DNA of 64,000 nucleotides from Bacteroidetes bacterium 47-18 (lineage in GTDB: Bacteria; Bacteroidota; Bacteroidia; Chitinophagales; Chitinophagaceae): NCBI GenBank assembly GCA_001897155.1, contig MKSF01000014.1, positions 1-64,000 of the forward strand, given 5' to 3'. A program made the position numbers and the translations under genes. How positions within the stretch are numbered: position 1 is the first letter of the stretch; each line of letters begins with the position of its first letter. Below the pieces are notes generated by a model. It was not told the DNA's origin and made no database searches. It saw nothing but the letters and a program-made list of their open reading frames with translations. This document shows positions 10,820 to 20,002 of the stretch, piece after piece.

Positions 10820-12130
10820 TTACTGCGCGGGTACAACCTCGTAACGGATATTCCTGTCCTGCAGCAGCGCCAGTATCCTGGTTTCCTTCTGCTGCCATTT
10901 CCGCCGGGTGCCGGAGAACTGGAAATTGATCCTGGCCTGTACCACCGGGTCTGAGTGCAGCGTAATGAAAAAAAGCTTTCTCAGGCCGCGCGTTACCAGG
11001 TTGACCCTGAAGGCCTGGCTGAGCGGGATGAAATACACCGTCTGCACGGGGCTCAGTCGAAGGGTAAGGCGTTCTATCATCTCAACGGGCATTCCGCTGT
11101 GCAGGCAGATGATATTGTCATTTCCAGGGTCGATATTATGAGTGCCTGAAGCCGGCTGCCATTGCAGGTCCGTAATATAATTCCTGATGATATCGGCATC
11201 GGGCAGGAGGGGAGCCGTGCCCTGTACTTTTTTCAGCAGGAGATTGTTCTGCTTGCGCAGGGTCTGGTAGATATTCCATACGGACCACTTCAGGTAATCC
11301 AGCGCAATGGGGCTGTAGCGGTCCGGTACAGGTGTTTCCTGGACCGTGCTGTAAGACATATAGCAGGTGTTGGCCGTTTCGTATTCCCTTTCCGGTATGC
11401 GGACGATGAGATCCTTATTCTTGGCGTAGATCTTCCACACGATCCTGCGGACGTCATCACCGGATTCAAAGTGCTTATAATGTAAATAATCGCCGTCCTT
11501 TTTCCGCGGCACTACCAGCGCCTCCTTGTCCTCCTGGTGTATCAGCGGCTGGATGATCCTGTCCGGGAGCGGCCTGTCAGGCGGATAATTATGGAACTGG
11601 TAATCCGTAGGTATCGTTACGGGCAAGGCTGTCATTCTCAGGATATCCATATACTGCAGGGTCACGGTACGGAACCTGTACGGGATATAGTGAGGCAGCT
11701 CCAGCGGCTGGGTGCTTTGCGTGCCGATGGGCTTAAGCAGGCGGAATTTGTTCTTTAGGAATAAAACGGGATGGATATAATCCTGCCGGTCCGTGGTGAT
11801 GAACGCGTACAGGACGCCTATCAGGGGCGCAAAGGCTTCCCGTACCATAATGGTGAGCCTGTTCCGGCTGTCCCTGGCAATGTCCAGGCTGTTGGGATGA
11901 TGCCTGATGATCATGAAATTGATCAGCCACAGGAGCGCGTTGACCCAGAGCGCGAAAACGGTGACTATAGACAGGCCGTAAAATACAACATCCAGCAGGA
12001 GCCGGATCACCTTATCGCTGGCGCGGATATCCGTTACATCGCCCATGAGCCCGGGCTGATGGGTCTTTAAATAGAAAAGTCCCCACAGGAGAAGCGCCAT
12101 TAAGAAAAAATTGATCCTTAACGGGCTCAC
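10820..12130 (-). CDS. DUF58 domain protein, membrane-anchored
   Basis: The 436-residue protein has two N-terminal membrane segments (residues about 5-22 and 45-75) followed by a soluble part. Near residue 215 it contains the DUF58 core: HYKHFESGDDVRRIVWKIYAKNKDL and then VRIPEREYE. DUF58 proteins resemble integrin-like VWA proteins and usually sit beside a MoxR AAA ATPase and VWA partners in envelope or stress operons. No MoxR gene or partner is adjacent here, so the gene is an orphan of that system within this window. The next gene on the same strand (GNAT) lies 69 bp upstream and may be co-transcribed. Confidence 0.85.
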   Translation of the reverse strand: MSPLRINFFLMALLLWGLFYLKTHQPGLMGDVTDIRASDKVIRLLLDVVFYGLSIVTVFALWVNALLWLINFMIIRHHPNSLDIARDSRNRLTIMVREAFAPLIGVLYAFITTDRQDYIHPVLFLKNKFRLLKPIGTQSTQPLELPHYIPYRFRTVTLQYMDILRMTALPVTIPTDYQFHNYPPDRPLPDRIIQPLIHQEDKEALVVPRKKDGDYLHYKHFESGDDVRRIVWKIYAKNKDLIVRIPEREYETANTCYMSYSTVQETPVPDRYSPIALDYLKWSVWNIYQTLRKQNNLLLKKVQGTAPLLPDADIIRNYITDLQWQPASGTHNIDPGNDNIICLHSGMPVEMIERLTLRLSPVQTVYFIPLSQAFRVNLVTRGLRKLFFITLHSDPVVQARINFQFSGTRRKWQQKETRILALLQDRNIRYEVVPAQ

Positions 12131-12199
12131 CAGGAGTGTATATCGCCATATTTTCCGAATCCTTCTGATAAGATATGAATTATATTAAGCACTGGTTGA

Positions 12200-13042
12200 T
12201 TATGCGAGGGACAGCTTCATTTCATACTGCTTGATAAACAGCTCAAAGCCTATTCTGTTCAGGAATTTGGCCCCGGATACTTCTGACTGGAGGTTGATGA
12301 TCTCCACATCCGTATCGCCTGTATGGTGGGCCAGGGCATTGAAAAGACGCGATGCTATATGTTTGTTCCTGTATTCCCTGGCAACCGCGAACTGCTGCAC
12401 ACGCTTGGTAATATTATTAAAGAACAGGTAACCGATGATCTGCGCATCCTTTTTATAGGTAATGCAGGTAATGGCCTCCTTTACGTTTTCAATGGACAGC
12501 ACATCATTTTGCCAGGTAGGCTCCCAGTCCCATATCCAGGACAGGTTATCTGCCTGCCACTCGTTGGTGATCTCGATATTTTCATCCAGGGCGGACTGCA
12601 GTTGCTTGACCTTGCCCCTGTAGCATTCCAGTATGCGGGATATGGTAAATCCCACTTCTATATAGCTTTTCAGGGCGGGTACATTGGAGGTGATGGCCTC
12701 CAGTTGTATCTGCCTGTAGCCCTGCTCTTTCAGCACCGGTATGATATACTCATACATCCTGACCGTCAGCTTCTGCTTCCTGAACTCAGGCAGTACTCCC
12801 GTAATGCTGTTATAGGCGTTCTTCTGGTTGTCCACCACTTTGGAGCCATGCAATATGAAGCCTGCCAGCACGCCGTCCGCAAATGCGCCTACGGAAATAG
12901 CCAGGTCTATTTGTTCCGAAACTATCTTCAGGCACAGCTTTTCAGGTGTCAGGCGTACCTGGAATATATAGTCGGCAAAGGATTTGTTGATCGTTTCCAA
13001 TAAAATATCAACGGGTATATGTTCTAATGTTCTAAACTCCAT
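12200..13042 (-). CDS. Two-domain GNAT N-acetyltransferase
   Basis: The 280-residue protein is built from two GNAT-like halves. In the first (residues about 1-145) the acetyl-CoA site region reads GVLPEFRKQKLTVRMYEYII. In the second (about 150-280) it reads VAREYRNKHIASRLFNALA, with FLNRIGFELFIKQYEM as the closing strand. Such tandem GNATs are common in Bacteroidota, but the substrate cannot be told. The start follows a -7 box by about 30 bp. Its promoter region is shared, back to back, with the glutamate-synthase-like gene. Confidence 0.85.
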   Translation of the reverse strand: MEFRTLEHIPVDILLETINKSFADYIFQVRLTPEKLCLKIVSEQIDLAISVGAFADGVLAGFILHGSKVVDNQKNAYNSITGVLPEFRKQKLTVRMYEYIIPVLKEQGYRQIQLEAITSNVPALKSYIEVGFTISRILECYRGKVKQLQSALDENIEITNEWQADNLSWIWDWEPTWQNDVLSIENVKEAITCITYKKDAQIIGYLFFNNITKRVQQFAVAREYRNKHIASRLFNALAHHTGDTDVEIINLQSEVSGAKFLNRIGFELFIKQYEMKLSLA

Positions 13043-13071
13043 AGGTCTCTGTTATATGATGTAACGGCTTT

Positions 13072-13079
13072 CAAAAGTA
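13072..13079 (-). promoter_or_regulatory. -7 box for the GNAT gene
   Basis: TACTTTTG on the minus strand, 30 bp before the ATG at 13042. The divergent interval from 13080 to 13332 is AT-rich and holds no gene that I can support. Confidence 0.5.
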
Positions 13080-13332
13080 ATTAATATTTATTTACGATGA
13101 CGGCATTATATCTTTCTTATATCTTTTCCTGCTGCGCCGGGGTATGACCTTCCGGCCTGCGGTCACATGGCTTGGGATATATCAGGGAATACGTCTCCTG
13201 TTTTACAATTTATTAAGACACTTTTTTGGTTGTAATTTATTGGATATTAAATATTTATGAATATGGTTAATAATATTGATGTGGAAGCGTTGCGCGGGTG
13301 TGCGAATATTTCCTTTATAGTATTGAAAGCAC

Positions 13333-13340
13333 TACCTTTG
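13333..13340 (+). promoter_or_regulatory. -7 box for the glutamate-synthase-like gene
   Basis: TACCTTTG at 13333-13340, 60 bp before the ATG at 13400. No well-spaced -33 TTG was found. Confidence 0.45.
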
Positions 13341-13399
13341 CCGGAATTATGACAATTATTTATTGAAAATAACAAACATTCTTAAAATTACTTTTGGTT

Positions 13400-15037
13400 A
13401 TGCGCACGCAATTTGTCGCTTTTGCGGTGATCTCTATTGCTATCTCATTAGCTCTGACATTGTTCGTAAATCCGTACTGGGTCGTCCTGCTGGTGGTCAT
13501 GCTGGCCATCGCTGCCCTGGGATTTTACGATATGTATCAGGCCAAACACAGTATCATGCGTATTTTCCCGGTTTTGGGAAGGTTCCGGTGGGTGCTGGAG
13601 GACTTACGTCCCAAGATCTACCAGTATTTTATAGAGTCCGATACAGACGGTACCCCCATTAACCGCGTTGACAGGTCCACTGTTTACCAGCGGGCTAAAA
13701 AAGAAACGGAGACTGTGCCTTTCGGTACCCAGTTAAACGTATATGCGGAAGGCTATGAATGGATGTGCCACTCTATCTCTCCCAAAGATTTTAAAACACT
13801 GGATCATAATCCGAGAGTATTAATAGGCAACAAGGATTGTAAGCAGCCTTACTCGGCCAGTGTGCTGAATATATCGGCCATGTCCTACGGCTCATTGAGC
13901 AAGCAGGCTGTGGAATCCATGAATGCCGGCGCCAAGCTGGGAGGATTCGCCCACAATACTGGTGAAGGTGGTATTTCACCTTTTCACCTCAAGCACGGGG
14001 GCGACCTGATATGGCAGGTGGGTACCGGGTATTTCGGGTGCCGCGACAAGGAAGGGCGTTTTAACCCTGAAATGTTCGCTAAAAATGCTTCGCTGCCGCA
14101 GGTGAAAATGATAGAGCTTAAAATATCCCAGGGGGCCAAGCCCGGCCACGGCGGTATTCTGCCTGCTGCCAAAAATACACCTGAGATCGCCGCTATCCGT
14201 GGCGTGGAGCCTCATACGCTGGTGGCGTCTCCGCCGTTCCACTCCGCGTTCAGCACGCCTAAGGAACTGATCCTGTTCATTAAGCAACTGAGAGACCTGT
14301 CCGGCGGTAAGCCGGTCGGCTTCAAGCTGTGTATAGGTCACAAATCGGAATTCATTGCCATCTGTAAGGCGATGATCGCGCTCGACATTTACCCGGACTT
14401 CATCACGGTAGATGGTGGCGAAGGCGGTACAGGCGCTGCTCCCCAGGAATTTTCCAACTATGTGGGTGCGCCGCTGCTGGACGGTCTGGCATTCGTTCAT
14501 AATATACTCAGGGGGCTTGATATACGCCAGCATATCAAGGTCGTTGCTTCCGGTAAGGTAACATCAGGCTTCCACCTCGTGAGAGCGATGGCGCTGGGTG
14601 CTGATGCCTGTAACTGCGCACGTGCCATGATGCTGGCCGTAGGATGTATCCAGGCGCTCTTATGTAATACCAATAAATGTCCTACCGGCGTTGCCACGCA
14701 GGATCCCAAGCTGGCTATCGGCCTGGATGTGGAGGACAAAACGAAACGTGTTGCCAACTATCATAAAGGTACGGTAGAGAATTTCGTGGAATTGCTCGGC
14801 GCCTCCGGCCTGGACAGTAAGGAAAATATTTCCCGTTGTCATATCTACCGCAGGACCAACCTGAACGATATGCTGACATTTGAGGAGATCTTCCCTTCCA
14901 TCCCTGTAGGTTCCCTGCTGGATGAAAACCTCATCCCCGAACGCTACCAGGATGACTTTGCCTGGGCAGATATTGATAAGTGGGGTATTGATCTCAGCAA
15001 AAAATACCGCCAGAGAACATCCACCGCTTCGGCATAA
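13400..15037 (+). CDS. FMN-binding glutamate synthase-like protein, membrane-anchored
   Basis: The 545-residue protein consists of the FMN/Fe-S synthase domain of glutamate synthase (GltB central and FMN domain) without the glutaminase domain or the beta-helix domain. Seen: NISAMSYGSLSKQAVESMN, GEGGISPFHLKHGGDLIWQ, GAKPGHGGILPA, VDGGEGGTGAAP, and a [3Fe-4S] motif GCIQALLCNTNKCPTG (Cys spacing 5 and 4). The N-terminus has two hydrophobic segments (residues about 4-22 and 25-45), suggesting membrane attachment. The physiological reaction of such stand-alone proteins is uncertain: ammonia-dependent glutamate synthesis or another FMN-dependent oxidoreduction. I use the ATG at 13400 rather than the TTG six bases upstream. 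Confidence 0.9.
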   Translation: MRTQFVAFAVISIAISLALTLFVNPYWVVLLVVMLAIAALGFYDMYQAKHSIMRIFPVLGRFRWVLEDLRPKIYQYFIESDTDGTPINRVDRSTVYQRAKKETETVPFGTQLNVYAEGYEWMCHSISPKDFKTLDHNPRVLIGNKDCKQPYSASVLNISAMSYGSLSKQAVESMNAGAKLGGFAHNTGEGGISPFHLKHGGDLIWQVGTGYFGCRDKEGRFNPEMFAKNASLPQVKMIELKISQGAKPGHGGILPAAKNTPEIAAIRGVEPHTLVASPPFHSAFSTPKELILFIKQLRDLSGGKPVGFKLCIGHKSEFIAICKAMIALDIYPDFITVDGGEGGTGAAPQEFSNYVGAPLLDGLAFVHNILRGLDIRQHIKVVASGKVTSGFHLVRAMALGADACNCARAMMLAVGCIQALLCNTNKCPTGVATQDPKLAIGLDVEDKTKRVANYHKGTVENFVELLGASGLDSKENISRCHIYRRTNLNDMLTFEEIFPSIPVGSLLDENLIPERYQDDFAWADIDKWGIDLSKKYRQRTSTASA

Positions 15038-15052
15038 TAAAGGAATGATATT

Positions 15053-15084
15053 AAAAAAGAGGCTTTCTAAAAAGCCTCTTTTTT
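15053..15084 (+). terminator. Terminator of the glutamate-synthase-like gene
   Basis: AAAAAAGAGGCTTT / AAAGCCTCTTTTTT with a four-base loop, 15 bp after the stop codon. Confidence 0.9.
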
Positions 15085-15088
15085 GTTA

Positions 15089-15450
15089 CAGTGAGCCTGT
15101 TGTGTCACCCTGAGCTTGTCGAAGGGTGAATTATAATGATCTTTTAAGTAGGCTTCGACGGGGCTCAGCCTGACAGATGAGATATTTGTCACATTGAGCC
15201 TATTGTGTTACCCTGAGCTTGTCGAAGGGTGGTTTATAATGGTTGTAGCAGGCTTCGACGGAGCTCAGCCTGACAGCTAAGATATTTGTCACATGGAACC
15301 AGAATTGTCACATTGAGCCTATTGTGTCACCCTGAGCTTGTCGAAGGGAGTTTTATAATGGTTGTAGCAGGCTTCGATGGAGCTCAACCTGACAGCTAAG
15401 ATATTTGTCACATGGAACCAGAATTGTCACATTGAGCCTGTCGAAATGTG
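15089..15450. repeat. Tandem array of family-B repeats (about 3.3 units)
   Basis: Units start near 15089, 15189, 15307 and 15426 (the last partial). Each full unit reads: TTGAGCCTATTGTG, TCACCCTGAGCTTGTCGAAG, a TTATAATGG spacer, GGCTTCGACGGAGCTCAGCC, TGACAGCTAAGATATTTG, TCACATGGAACCAGAATTG. Units 2 and 3 are nearly identical, so duplication is recent. The array is the reverse complement of the one at 20.0-20.6 kb. Confidence 0.9.
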
Positions 15451-15461
15451 CCAGGTACCAA

Positions 15462-15505
15462 TAAAGAACCCTGACATATTGAGCTCAATATGTCAGGGTT
15501 CTTTA
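15462..15505. terminator. 44-bp perfect palindrome, bidirectional terminator
   Basis: Arms TAAAGAACCCTGACATATT / AATATGTCAGGGTTCTTTA meet at GAGCTC. It lies between the repeat array and the convergent pepP gene (42 bp from its stop). The apex (ATTGAGCTCAAT) is the family-B repeat core, as in the hairpins at 8582 and 19946. Confidence 0.8.
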
Positions 15506-15546
15506 CTTTTTAGACAGCCTCTAATATGATTACGGGGATCGTTGAT

Positions 15547-16836
15547 TTATCTTGCCATCGCCGCCTCTATTTCCTCTACGGTGATCGGTATGCCTTTGAA
15601 CAGGTCAATGCTGCCGTCCTCAGTGAGCCAGTAATTATTTTCTATCCGGATACCGATACCTTCTTCTTCGATGTAAATGCCCGGTTCAATGGTGAACAGC
15701 ATGCCTGCTTTTACAGGTTCGTTGCGCGCGCCCAGGTCATGTACATCCAGTCCGAGGTGATGCCCGATGCCGTGGTAGAAATATTTACGGTATAAAGGTT
15801 CGGAAGGGTCCTGCCGGCGTGCTTCCTCTTCCGTGTACAGGCCTATGCCAATCAGCTGGCGGTTCATCTCCTCGTTCACCAGCTGTATATAATCCGCATA
15901 ATTGATCCCGGGCTTCAGGATGGATACGCAATAGTTGTGAACCGCGAGACAGGCATTGTAAACGGCTTTCTGGCGCTCGGTGAATTTGCCGTTCACCGGC
16001 ACGGTACGGGAAAGATCGGCGCAGTAATTGCCGTATTCGGCGCCAAAATCCATCAGTATCAGGTCGCCGTCCTTACACTCCTGGTTATTGTCCACATAAT
16101 GGAGGATTCTGGCATTATCGCCGGAAGCTATGATATTGCCGTATGCATTCCTGGTGGCACGGTTACGCAGAAACTCGTGCATGATCTCCGCTTCTATCTC
16201 GTACTCCTTTACGCCCGGCTGTATGAACCTGCATACCCTTTCAAAGGCCTTATGCGTGATATCCACGGCAATCCTGGTGACGGCTATTTCCTCTTCCGTT
16301 TTAATGGCCCTCAGTTCTTTCAGCAGCACGGCCGCCCTTTTATACTGGTGCAGCGGGTAGGCGCTTTTTATCTTCTCTACAAATGCCAGGTCGGTTCGCC
16401 ATACGTCACCGCCTCTCCTGTCGTTCTCATTGGTGGCAAGGTAAACATACTCCGCGTGATGCATCCATCGCTGCAGCTCGCTTTCGTACTCATCGTAATA
16501 TAAAATGGTTTCGATTCCGCTGATGGCGCGGGCTTCTTCTTTGGTAAGCAAATGGCCGTTCCACTTTTCCAGCAAGGCGTTAGGGCGTTGTATCACCAGC
16601 ACTTCGCGGGCATGCGTCTCGAAATTATCCGGGTAAAGGATCACCAGCGTTTTCTCCTGGGTGATGCCGGAAAGCCATACGATATTGGAATCTGCTTTAT
16701 AACTGTACACAGCATCCCCGTTCTCTGCAAGCACCGGGTTGCTGTGAAAAACAGCTATACTGCCGGGCTCCATTCCGGCCGCGAAGCGGGACCTGTTCCC
16801 GGTGTATAAATTGCTGTCGATGGGTAAATATTTCAT
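15547..16836 (-). CDS. pepP: Xaa-Pro aminopeptidase (aminopeptidase P, M24B)
   Basis: The 429-residue protein has an N-terminal creatinase-like domain (residues about 1-165) and a C-terminal pita-bread peptidase domain. Metal-site segments are all visible: LILMDFGAEYGNYCADLSRT (two Asp), FYHGIGHHLGLDVHD (His), FTIEPGIYI (Glu) and GIRIENNYW (Glu). It should release N-terminal residues that precede proline from peptides in the cytoplasm. It stands alone between two repeat or terminator regions, divergent from ftsK (281 bp intergenic, with no gene seen in it). Confidence 0.95.
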   Translation of the reverse strand: MKYLPIDSNLYTGNRSRFAAGMEPGSIAVFHSNPVLAENGDAVYSYKADSNIVWLSGITQEKTLVILYPDNFETHAREVLVIQRPNALLEKWNGHLLTKEEARAISGIETILYYDEYESELQRWMHHAEYVYLATNENDRRGGDVWRTDLAFVEKIKSAYPLHQYKRAAVLLKELRAIKTEEEIAVTRIAVDITHKAFERVCRFIQPGVKEYEIEAEIMHEFLRNRATRNAYGNIIASGDNARILHYVDNNQECKDGDLILMDFGAEYGNYCADLSRTVPVNGKFTERQKAVYNACLAVHNYCVSILKPGINYADYIQLVNEEMNRQLIGIGLYTEEEARRQDPSEPLYRKYFYHGIGHHLGLDVHDLGARNEPVKAGMLFTIEPGIYIEEEGIGIRIENNYWLTEDGSIDLFKGIPITVEEIEAAMAR

Positions 16837-17036
16837 AAGTTATATGTTTGTACATGATTACGGAAACTGCAATTTAGGTATTTTATCATCAAAAACCGGC
16901 CGGCATCCGAAATATAGGAATTCAGTAAGGGAAAGTGTATCTTCGGGATGTGTACGGCAGCAGGCACAGGCCTCCGTGGCAGGCTGTAAGGAACAGCCGG
17001 AAAGCGTGGTGCTTTGTATAAATATTATCACCGGAA

Positions 17037-17070
17037 TTGCCCCATAGTTGAATATATAAGTTTAATTTTG
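17037..17070 (+). promoter_or_regulatory. Promoter for ftsK
   Basis: TTG at 17037-17039 and TAATTTTG at 17063-17070 are 23 bp apart. The ftsK ATG follows at 17118. Confidence 0.5.
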
Positions 17071-17117
17071 CTATGGATTGCAATACATAGCAAAACCGAT
17101 TATTTTCAAGGATCATT

Positions 17118-19904
17118 ATGGCGAAATCTACATCTAAAAGCAGGAAACCACAACAGGAAAAAAAAACAATATCACCGCCCCCAGCCGCTCCGCCGGCTGC
17201 AGACACAATGAGCCGTAAGGATAAGATAAGGATAGGCCTGGGCCTGGTGTTATTCATATTGGGCGCTTTCCTGACCTTTGCTGTTATAGGATATATATAC
17301 TCCTGGGAGAAAGACCAGGACCTGCTGATCTCTGCCCGTTCGTTCTGGGGATTCCTTTTCGACTCTTCCGAACCGATAGCCAACTTCTGCGGAAGGCTGG
17401 GGGCTATCTCCGCCCATTATCTGGTCTATAACGGGATCGGGCTGCCGGTATTGCTGGTCACCTTCTGGATCACGGGTGTCGGCTATAACCTGCTGGTAAA
17501 GAAAAGAATATTCCCGGCCACCCAATGGCTGAATGTCATAGCGCTCGGCTTTTTATTTCTCTCACCCATACTCGCCTTTGTATTCAGGAGAGCTTCCTTT
17601 TCCTATGGCGGGGCGTTCGGTAACAGCCTGATAGAATGGACCAGCGGGTTTGCCGGTAACATCGGTATTATCCTGATGACGCTTTTCATGATGGCTTTTT
17701 TCTACTTCATTGTATTCCAGTTGAAGCTCCAGCCTATCCTGAACGCGGTGGGAAAGGTCATGCCGGAGCGGAAGGAGCGTACGCAAAGCAGTGAGGAAAC
17801 CCCGGCAGAAGATTTTAAAGGATTCAGCAATCCTGCCGTTTCCCCGGAAGAGCAGGAGCAGAAAGAACAGGTGGCTGCCAGCCAGGGCTATGATTACCAG
17901 CCTGTAGACGCGCAGGATGACCTAGAAGAGGATATGGAGCTGCTGGATGTGCTGGACGAAGAGGACGGCAGCCTTGATTTTGTGGTCAATGAACCGGAGG
18001 AGGAGCACACGCCCGCACTCCACATGCCGGACACCCGGCCGGATACGGAAGATACGCTGGCGCCTGTGCTGCATATTAGGGAAGATAAGGGTATGGAGGA
18101 GCCTGCTCCTGAGCCCGTTCACAGCACCCGTATCCCGGAAGAGACGGTAGAGCGTACGATGCCCCCTGTAATTACTTTTAACGCGGTGGCGGAGAACGGG
18201 ATCGTGCTGGAAATACCGGAACGGGAAGAAGAACAGCCTGTTATTGAAAATGACAGCGCCTGGGATGTGAATATCCCGGCGGAACCGGAGATCCCCCCCG
18301 CAACAGCGGCTGATGATGTGGCCTTTAAGATCAACGAGACCGTAGTGGAGCAGGAAGCAGCGGTTACGGGTAAGCAGCACTTTGGCATTGATACGCCTTA
18401 TGTGCCGGAGCTGGACCTGAAAGATTACCGGTTTCCTCCCCTGGACCTGCTGGCGGAAATAGACCAGACCAGCATCTCGGTAGACCGGCAGGAGCTGGAA
18501 AATAACAAGAACCAGATCGTCAATACATTAAGGAGCTTTGGTATTGAGATACAGCGGATCAGCGCTACGGTGGGCCCTACGGTGACCTTATACGAGATCG
18601 TTCCGGCTGAAGGCGTCCGTATCTCCAAGATCAAGAACCTGGAGGATGATATTGCGCTGAACCTTGCGGCCCTGGGGATCCGTATCATTGCGCCTATACC
18701 CGGCCGCGGTACTATAGGTATCGAAGTGCCCAATACCAAAAAGCAGATCGTATCTATGCGCAGCCTGCTGGCATCGGAAAAATTCCAGAATTCGGCTATG
18801 TCGCTGCCTGTCGCCCTGGGTAAAAAGATAGACAACGAAAACTATATCGTGGACCTTGCCACTATGCCCCACCTCCTGATGGCGGGCGCTACAGGGCAGG
18901 GTAAATCGGTAGGTATCAATACCATCCTGGTGTCCCTGCTGTATAAAAAGCATCCTTCCGAGCTGAAATTCGTGATGGTCGACCCTAAAAAAGTGGAATT
19001 ATCGGTGTACAGGCTTATAGAAAGGCACTACCTGGCTATGCTGCCGGACGAGGAGGAAGCCATCATCACGGATACCAAAAAGGTGGTCAATACCCTGAAT
19101 GCCTTGTGTATTGAGATGGACAACCGCTATGAGCTGCTGAAGGATGCGGGCGCCCGTAATATCAAGGAATACAATGAAAAGTTCAAAAGCCGCAAGCTGA
19201 ATCCCCAGAACGGCCATAAATACCTGCCGTTCATCGTGCTGGTCATAGATGAATTTGCAGACCTGATCATGACAGCCGGAAAAGAGGTGGAGATGCCTAT
19301 AGCCAGGCTGGCGCAGCTGGCCCGTGCCATCGGTATTCATATTATCATCGCCACACAGCGTCCGTCCGTGAACGTGATCACCGGTATTATCAAGGCTAAC
19401 TTCCCGGCGCGTATCGCCTTCAGGGTGTCTGCCAAGGTGGACAGCCGGACCATCCTCGATGCGGGTGGGGCAGACCAGTTGATAGGCAGGGGAGATATGC
19501 TGATCTCCATCGGCAGCGACCTGCTGCGGCTGCAGTGTGCCTTTGTGGACACCCCGGAAGTAGAGCGGATCGTTGAGTTTATCGGGCAGCAGCGCGGTTA
19601 CCCGACGGCGTTTCTCTTGCCGGAATACGAAGGTGCGGAGAATGAAGGTATCAGTAAAGAAGATGTTGACCTGTCTAAGCGGGATAAGATGTTCGATGAA
19701 GCGGCCAGGCTGGTGGTGAGCACGCAAAGCGGCAGCACGTCCATGCTGCAACGTAAATTCAACCTGGGATATAACAGGGCCGGCCGGATCATGGACCAGC
19801 TGGAAGCGGCAGATATTGTAGGACCGGCCCAGGGCAGTAAGCCCAGGGAGGTGCTGGTCAAAACGGAATATGAGCTGGAACAACTGCTCAATACCCTGTT
19901 CTAA
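17118..19904 (+). CDS. ftsK: DNA translocase FtsK
   Basis: FtsK/SpoIIIE couples chromosome dimer resolution and segregation to septum formation. The 928-residue protein has a basic N-terminus, about four membrane segments (residues about 40-60, 105-130, 140-160, 175-205), an acidic Pro/Glu-rich linker (about 225-430) and the motor. The motor has Walker A MAGATGQGKSVGIN (near 600), Walker B FIVLVIDEFADLIM (near 710), IHIIIATQRPSVNVITG, and the C-terminal gamma winged helix (SGSTSMLQRKFNLGYNRAGRIMDQLEAA in two adjoining parts), which normally reads polar KOPS-like DNA signals. It is complete and of usual length. It is flanked by two repeat arrays of opposite orientation. Confidence 0.97.
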   Translation: MAKSTSKSRKPQQEKKTISPPPAAPPAADTMSRKDKIRIGLGLVLFILGAFLTFAVIGYIYSWEKDQDLLISARSFWGFLFDSSEPIANFCGRLGAISAHYLVYNGIGLPVLLVTFWITGVGYNLLVKKRIFPATQWLNVIALGFLFLSPILAFVFRRASFSYGGAFGNSLIEWTSGFAGNIGIILMTLFMMAFFYFIVFQLKLQPILNAVGKVMPERKERTQSSEETPAEDFKGFSNPAVSPEEQEQKEQVAASQGYDYQPVDAQDDLEEDMELLDVLDEEDGSLDFVVNEPEEEHTPALHMPDTRPDTEDTLAPVLHIREDKGMEEPAPEPVHSTRIPEETVERTMPPVITFNAVAENGIVLEIPEREEEQPVIENDSAWDVNIPAEPEIPPATAADDVAFKINETVVEQEAAVTGKQHFGIDTPYVPELDLKDYRFPPLDLLAEIDQTSISVDRQELENNKNQIVNTLRSFGIEIQRISATVGPTVTLYEIVPAEGVRISKIKNLEDDIALNLAALGIRIIAPIPGRGTIGIEVPNTKKQIVSMRSLLASEKFQNSAMSLPVALGKKIDNENYIVDLATMPHLLMAGATGQGKSVGINTILVSLLYKKHPSELKFVMVDPKKVELSVYRLIERHYLAMLPDEEEAIITDTKKVVNTLNALCIEMDNRYELLKDAGARNIKEYNEKFKSRKLNPQNGHKYLPFIVLVIDEFADLIMTAGKEVEMPIARLAQLARAIGIHIIIATQRPSVNVITGIIKANFPARIAFRVSAKVDSRTILDAGGADQLIGRGDMLISIGSDLLRLQCAFVDTPEVERIVEFIGQQRGYPTAFLLPEYEGAENEGISKEDVDLSKRDKMFDEAARLVVSTQSGSTSMLQRKFNLGYNRAGRIMDQLEAADIVGPAQGSKPREVLVKTEYELEQLLNTLF

Positions 19905-19945
19905 ATAATTCCGGGATCACGTCTTTATATCGTTTACGAAATAGA

Positions 19946-19994
19946 AAACAACCCTGTCATATTGAGCTCAGTCGAAATATGGACAGGGTTGTTT
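19946..19994 (+). terminator. ftsK terminator with family-B repeat core in the loop
   Basis: The stem AAACAACCCTGTC / GACAGGGTTGTTT encloses ATATTGAGCTCAGTCGAAAT. It lies 42 bp after the ftsK stop. The insert is the same motif that makes up the adjoining array. Confidence 0.75.
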
Positions 19995-20002
19995 GTTTAT
20001 AC

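Noticed and set aside
18999-19883. 294-codon open frame on the minus strand
   Set aside because: It is antisense to the FtsK motor domain.
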